Shown here piece by piece: positions 61,417-64,000 of a DNA stretch of 64,000 bases; the stretch's first letter is position 1, and every line of letters starts with the position of its first letter. Location: positions 248,001 to 312,000 of the forward strand of contig NZ_JIAN01000007.1 of assembly GCF_000688475.1 (NCBI RefSeq), given 5' to 3'. Source of the stretch: Cellulomonas sp. URHE0023. Its GTDB lineage: Bacteria; Actinomycetota; Actinomycetes; Actinomycetales; Cellulomonadaceae. A program made the translations under genes and the position numbers. A model generated the notes under the pieces. That model was not told where the DNA came from. It searched no databases and saw only the letters and a list, made by a program, of their open reading frames with translations.

Positions 61417-64000
61417 GTGCCTGGAGAGAACCTGACCCGAGCCGAGGCGCGCGAGCGTGCATCCGTCGTGCGGACCGAGTCGTACGCGGTCGAGCTCGAC
61501 CTGACGACCGGGCCGACGACCTTCACGTCCCGCACGACGGCTCGGTTCGCCGCCACCCCCGGGGGCAGCACGTTCATCGACCTGATCGCCCCGTCCGTGC
61601 ACCAGGTGACGCTCAACGGACGCGCGCTCGACGTCGCACGCGTGTTCGCGGACTCGCGGATCCAGCTCGACGACCTCGCCGAGACCAACGAGCTCGTGGT
61701 CGTGGCGGACGCCGCGTACATGAACACCGGCGAAGGGCTCCACCGGTTCGTCGACCCCGTCGACGACGAGGTCTACCTGTACACGCAGTTCGAGGTGGCC
61801 GACTCCCGGCGCGTCTTCGCGGTCTTCGAGCAGCCCGACCTCAAGGCGACCTTCGCGTTCACGGTCACGGCGCCCGCGCACTGGACCGTCGTGTCCAACT
61901 ACCCGCAGGTGGGTGCTCCCGTCACGGTCGAGGACGGTACGAACGCGAACGGCGGCGCTGACAAGGGCACCGCGACCTGGACCTTCGAGACGACGCCGCG
62001 CATCTCGTCGTACATCACGGCGATCATCGCCGGGCCGTACCACGGGGAGCACCAGGAGCTCACCAGCTCCGACGGCCGCACCATCCCGCTCGGCGTGTAC
62101 TGCCGAGGGTCGCTCGCCGAGCACCTCGACACCGACAACATCCTCGACGTCACGCGCCGCGGGTTCGAGTTCTACGAGAGCACCTTCGGGGTGCCGTACC
62201 CGTTCGCCAAGTACGACCAGCTCTTCGTCCCGGAGTTCAACGCCGGCGCCATGGAGAACGCCGGTGCCGTGACGTTCCTCGAGTCCTACGTGTTCCGCTC
62301 CAAGGTGGCCGAGGCGACCGTCGAGCGTCGTGCGGTGACGATCCTGCACGAGCTGGCGCACATGTGGTTCGGCGACCTGGTGACCATGCGGTGGTGGGAC
62401 GACCTGTGGCTCAACGAGTCGTTCGCCGAGTACGCCTCCACACTGGCCACCGCGAGCGCCACCCGGTGGACGAGCGCATGGACCACGTTCTCCTCGCTCG
62501 AGAAGAACTGGGCCTACCGCCAGGACCAGCTTCCCTCGACGCACCCGATCGTCGCGGACATGCGTGACCTCGAGGACGTCGAGGTCAACTTCGACGGGAT
62601 CACCTACGCCAAGGGCGCCAGCGTCCTCAAGCAGCTGGTCGCCTGGGTCGGTCAGGACGAGTTCTTCGCGGGGGTGCGCGCGTACTTCGCCAAGCACGCG
62701 TGGGGCAACACCGAGCTGCGGGACCTGCTGACGGAGCTCGAGACGACGAGCGGTCGCGACCTGTCCGCCTGGTCCGCCCGGTGGCTGGAGAAGGCGGGCG
62801 TCACGCTTCTGCGCCCGGAGATCACGGTGGACGACGCCGGGGTGATCACGAGCTTCGCGGTGCTCCAGGAGGTTCCCGACGAGTACCCGATCCAGCGCCC
62901 CCACCGCCTTGCGGTCGGCGGTTACGACCTCGACGCCACGACGGGCCGGCTCGTCCGCACCGTGCACGTGGAGCTCGACGTGGATGGTCCGCGGACGGAG
63001 GTCCCGGCGCTCGCCGGCGTGCACCGGCCGGCGCTGATCCTGGTGAACGACGACGACCTGGCCTACGCCAAGATCCGGCTCGACCCGCAGTCTCTGGCCA
63101 CCGCGATCGAGCACCTCTCCGCGTTCGACGACTCGCTTCCCCGCACGCTCGTGTGGACGGCGGCCTGGGACGCGACCCGCGACGCAGAGTCGCCCGCCGG
63201 GGCGTTCGTCGACCTCGTGCTGCACAACCTGGCGCACGAGACCGACTCCTCGGTGCTCCTGGTGCTCCTGCGCCAGCTGGGCACCACGCTCGACCTGTAC
63301 GTCGCGCCCGAACGTCGGGCGACGTCAGACGTCGCAGCGGCCGACGCGTTGCTCGCGCTGGCCCGCGGTGCGGAGGCGGGCTCCGACACGCAGCTGCAGC
63401 TGGTCAAGGCCTTCGCCGGCCGCGCCGCCACCCAGGCACAGCTGGATGCCGTCCGCGACCTGCTCGACGGGCACACGGCCCTGGAGGGTCTGTCGATCGA
63501 CACCGACCTGCGCTGGGAGCTGCTCGCGTCGCTCGTCACCGGCGGACGCGCTGGCGAGGTCGACATCGCCGCACAGGTCGCCGCAGACCCGACGGCGACC
63601 GGTCAACGCGCTGCGGCGGCCGCACGCGCCGCGATCCCGACGGCAGAGTCCAAGGAGGCCGCGTGGACCGCGGTCGTGGACGGCGAGGGCCTGCCGAACG
63701 CGATCCAGGCGGCGACGATCGCGGGCTTCGGGCGCGTGCACGACGTCGGTCTGCTGCTGCCGTTCGTCACGCGCTACTTCGAGGTTCTCGAGCAGGTCTG
63801 GGAGTCGAAGACCAGCGAGATGGCGCAGAACATCGTCGTCGGCCTCTACCCGAGCGACCTCGCCGGCGACACGCGCGTGGACGTCCTCGGCCTGACCGAC
63901 GAGTGGCTGGCCGGTCACCCGGACGCCTCCGCGGCCCTGCGCCGGCTGGTGCTGGAGGCCCGTGACGGCGTCCGTCGTGCGCTGGCCGCCCAGGAGGTCG
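61417..64000 (+). CDS. pepN: aminopeptidase N (M1), cut by the right edge
   Basis: 861 codons are present with no stop before the window ends; a full PepN is about 850-870 aa, so only the last few residues are probably missing. GTG 61417 has GAGGAGA at 6 nt. The exopeptidase motif GAMEN is at 277-281, the zinc site HELAH at 311-315 and E334 in NESF. The C-terminal ERAP1-like domain follows (about residue 530 onward). It removes N-terminal residues from peptides in the cytoplasm. Confidence 0.95.
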   Translation, partial: MPGENLTRAEARERASVVRTESYAVELDLTTGPTTFTSRTTARFAATPGGSTFIDLIAPSVHQVTLNGRALDVARVFADSRIQLDDLAETNELVVVADAAYMNTGEGLHRFVDPVDDEVYLYTQFEVADSRRVFAVFEQPDLKATFAFTVTAPAHWTVVSNYPQVGAPVTVEDGTNANGGADKGTATWTFETTPRISSYITAIIAGPYHGEHQELTSSDGRTIPLGVYCRGSLAEHLDTDNILDVTRRGFEFYESTFGVPYPFAKYDQLFVPEFNAGAMENAGAVTFLESYVFRSKVAEATVERRAVTILHELAHMWFGDLVTMRWWDDLWLNESFAEYASTLATASATRWTSAWTTFSSLEKNWAYRQDQLPSTHPIVADMRDLEDVEVNFDGITYAKGASVLKQLVAWVGQDEFFAGVRAYFAKHAWGNTELRDLLTELETTSGRDLSAWSARWLEKAGVTLLRPEITVDDAGVITSFAVLQEVPDEYPIQRPHRLAVGGYDLDATTGRLVRTVHVELDVDGPRTEVPALAGVHRPALILVNDDDLAYAKIRLDPQSLATAIEHLSAFDDSLPRTLVWTAAWDATRDAESPAGAFVDLVLHNLAHETDSSVLLVLLRQLGTTLDLYVAPERRATSDVAAADALLALARGAEAGSDTQLQLVKAFAGRAATQAQLDAVRDLLDGHTALEGLSIDTDLRWELLASLVTGGRAGEVDIAAQVAADPTATGQRAAAAARAAIPTAESKEAAWTAVVDGEGLPNAIQAATIAGFGRVHDVGLLLPFVTRYFEVLEQVWESKTSEMAQNIVVGLYPSDLAGDTRVDVLGLTDEWLAGHPDASAALRRLVLEARDGVRRALAAQEV

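Overview
The window is very GC-rich, almost entirely coding, and has actinobacterial features throughout: tandem clpP genes, coenzyme F420 genes, a mycothiol-type nitroreductase, a Rv2629-type ribosome factor and GTG/TTG starts. A CBM2-GH6 cellulase and a proposed F420-0 importer point to a cellulolytic member of the Micrococcales, most likely Cellulomonas or a close relative. No rRNA, CRISPR array, prophage or insertion sequence was recognised; this looks like stable chromosome. The last gene, pepN, runs off the right edge.

Layout. 1-9.7 kb: a MocR-type regulator and a polytopic membrane protein, then an F420 block (three-gene F420-0 type ABC importer overlapping cofD, convergent cofC, a HhH-GPD glycosylase, and cofE overlapped by a Glc-6-P-dehydrogenase-like F420 enzyme). 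9.8-17 kb: an Fe-S-type regulator divergent from a ferredoxin reductase, then a two-gene operon of a Pls-type poly(amino acid) synthetase and an M1 zinc peptidase. 17-28.5 kb: housekeeping genes (valS, Rv2629/Balon-like factor, chorismate mutase, tig-clpP1-clpP2-clpX), a GT1 glycosyltransferase and small membrane proteins. 28.5-35 kb: tRNA-Pro and tRNA-Gly, a soluble GAF-GAF-chemoreceptor, an MFS exporter and an amino-acid ABC importer. 35-41 kb: a GntR-controlled amino-sugar module (AgaS-like deaminase, BadF-type kinase, EamA transporter), an aldo/keto reductase and the cellulase. 41-46 kb: small enzymes including a Ddn-like F420 reductase. 46-50 kb: a cysteine operon (cysK-cysE) behind a Cys-rich leader peptide, then a GntR/membrane-protein pair. 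50-64 kb: a second LLM enzyme, an alkyltransferase-like protein, an OafA-type acyltransferase, a SpoIIE phosphatase, an Eis-type acetyltransferase, rpiB, an M13 peptidase, a DsbA-like protein, a COG1233 oxidoreductase and pepN.

Main points for follow-up. (1) The 24-codon ORF at 46475-46549 ends in Cys-Cys-Arg-Cys-Leu and sits before two mutually exclusive helices upstream of cysK, which looks like a cysteine-responsive attenuator. (2) The adenylation domain of the Pls-type synthetase reads as a lysine code (DAESIGTVV) and its gene overlaps a zinc exopeptidase gene by 4 nt, suggesting a poly-lysine-type polymer with a linked degrading enzyme. (3) The F420-0 importer coexists with cofC and cofD, so salvage and synthesis may run together. 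(4) The amino-sugar module has a 16-bp direct-repeat operator, one copy at each of two divergent promoters. (5) Several genes have a TANNNT hexamer 6-7 nt before the start codon and no clear Shine-Dalgarno, suggesting leaderless mRNAs.
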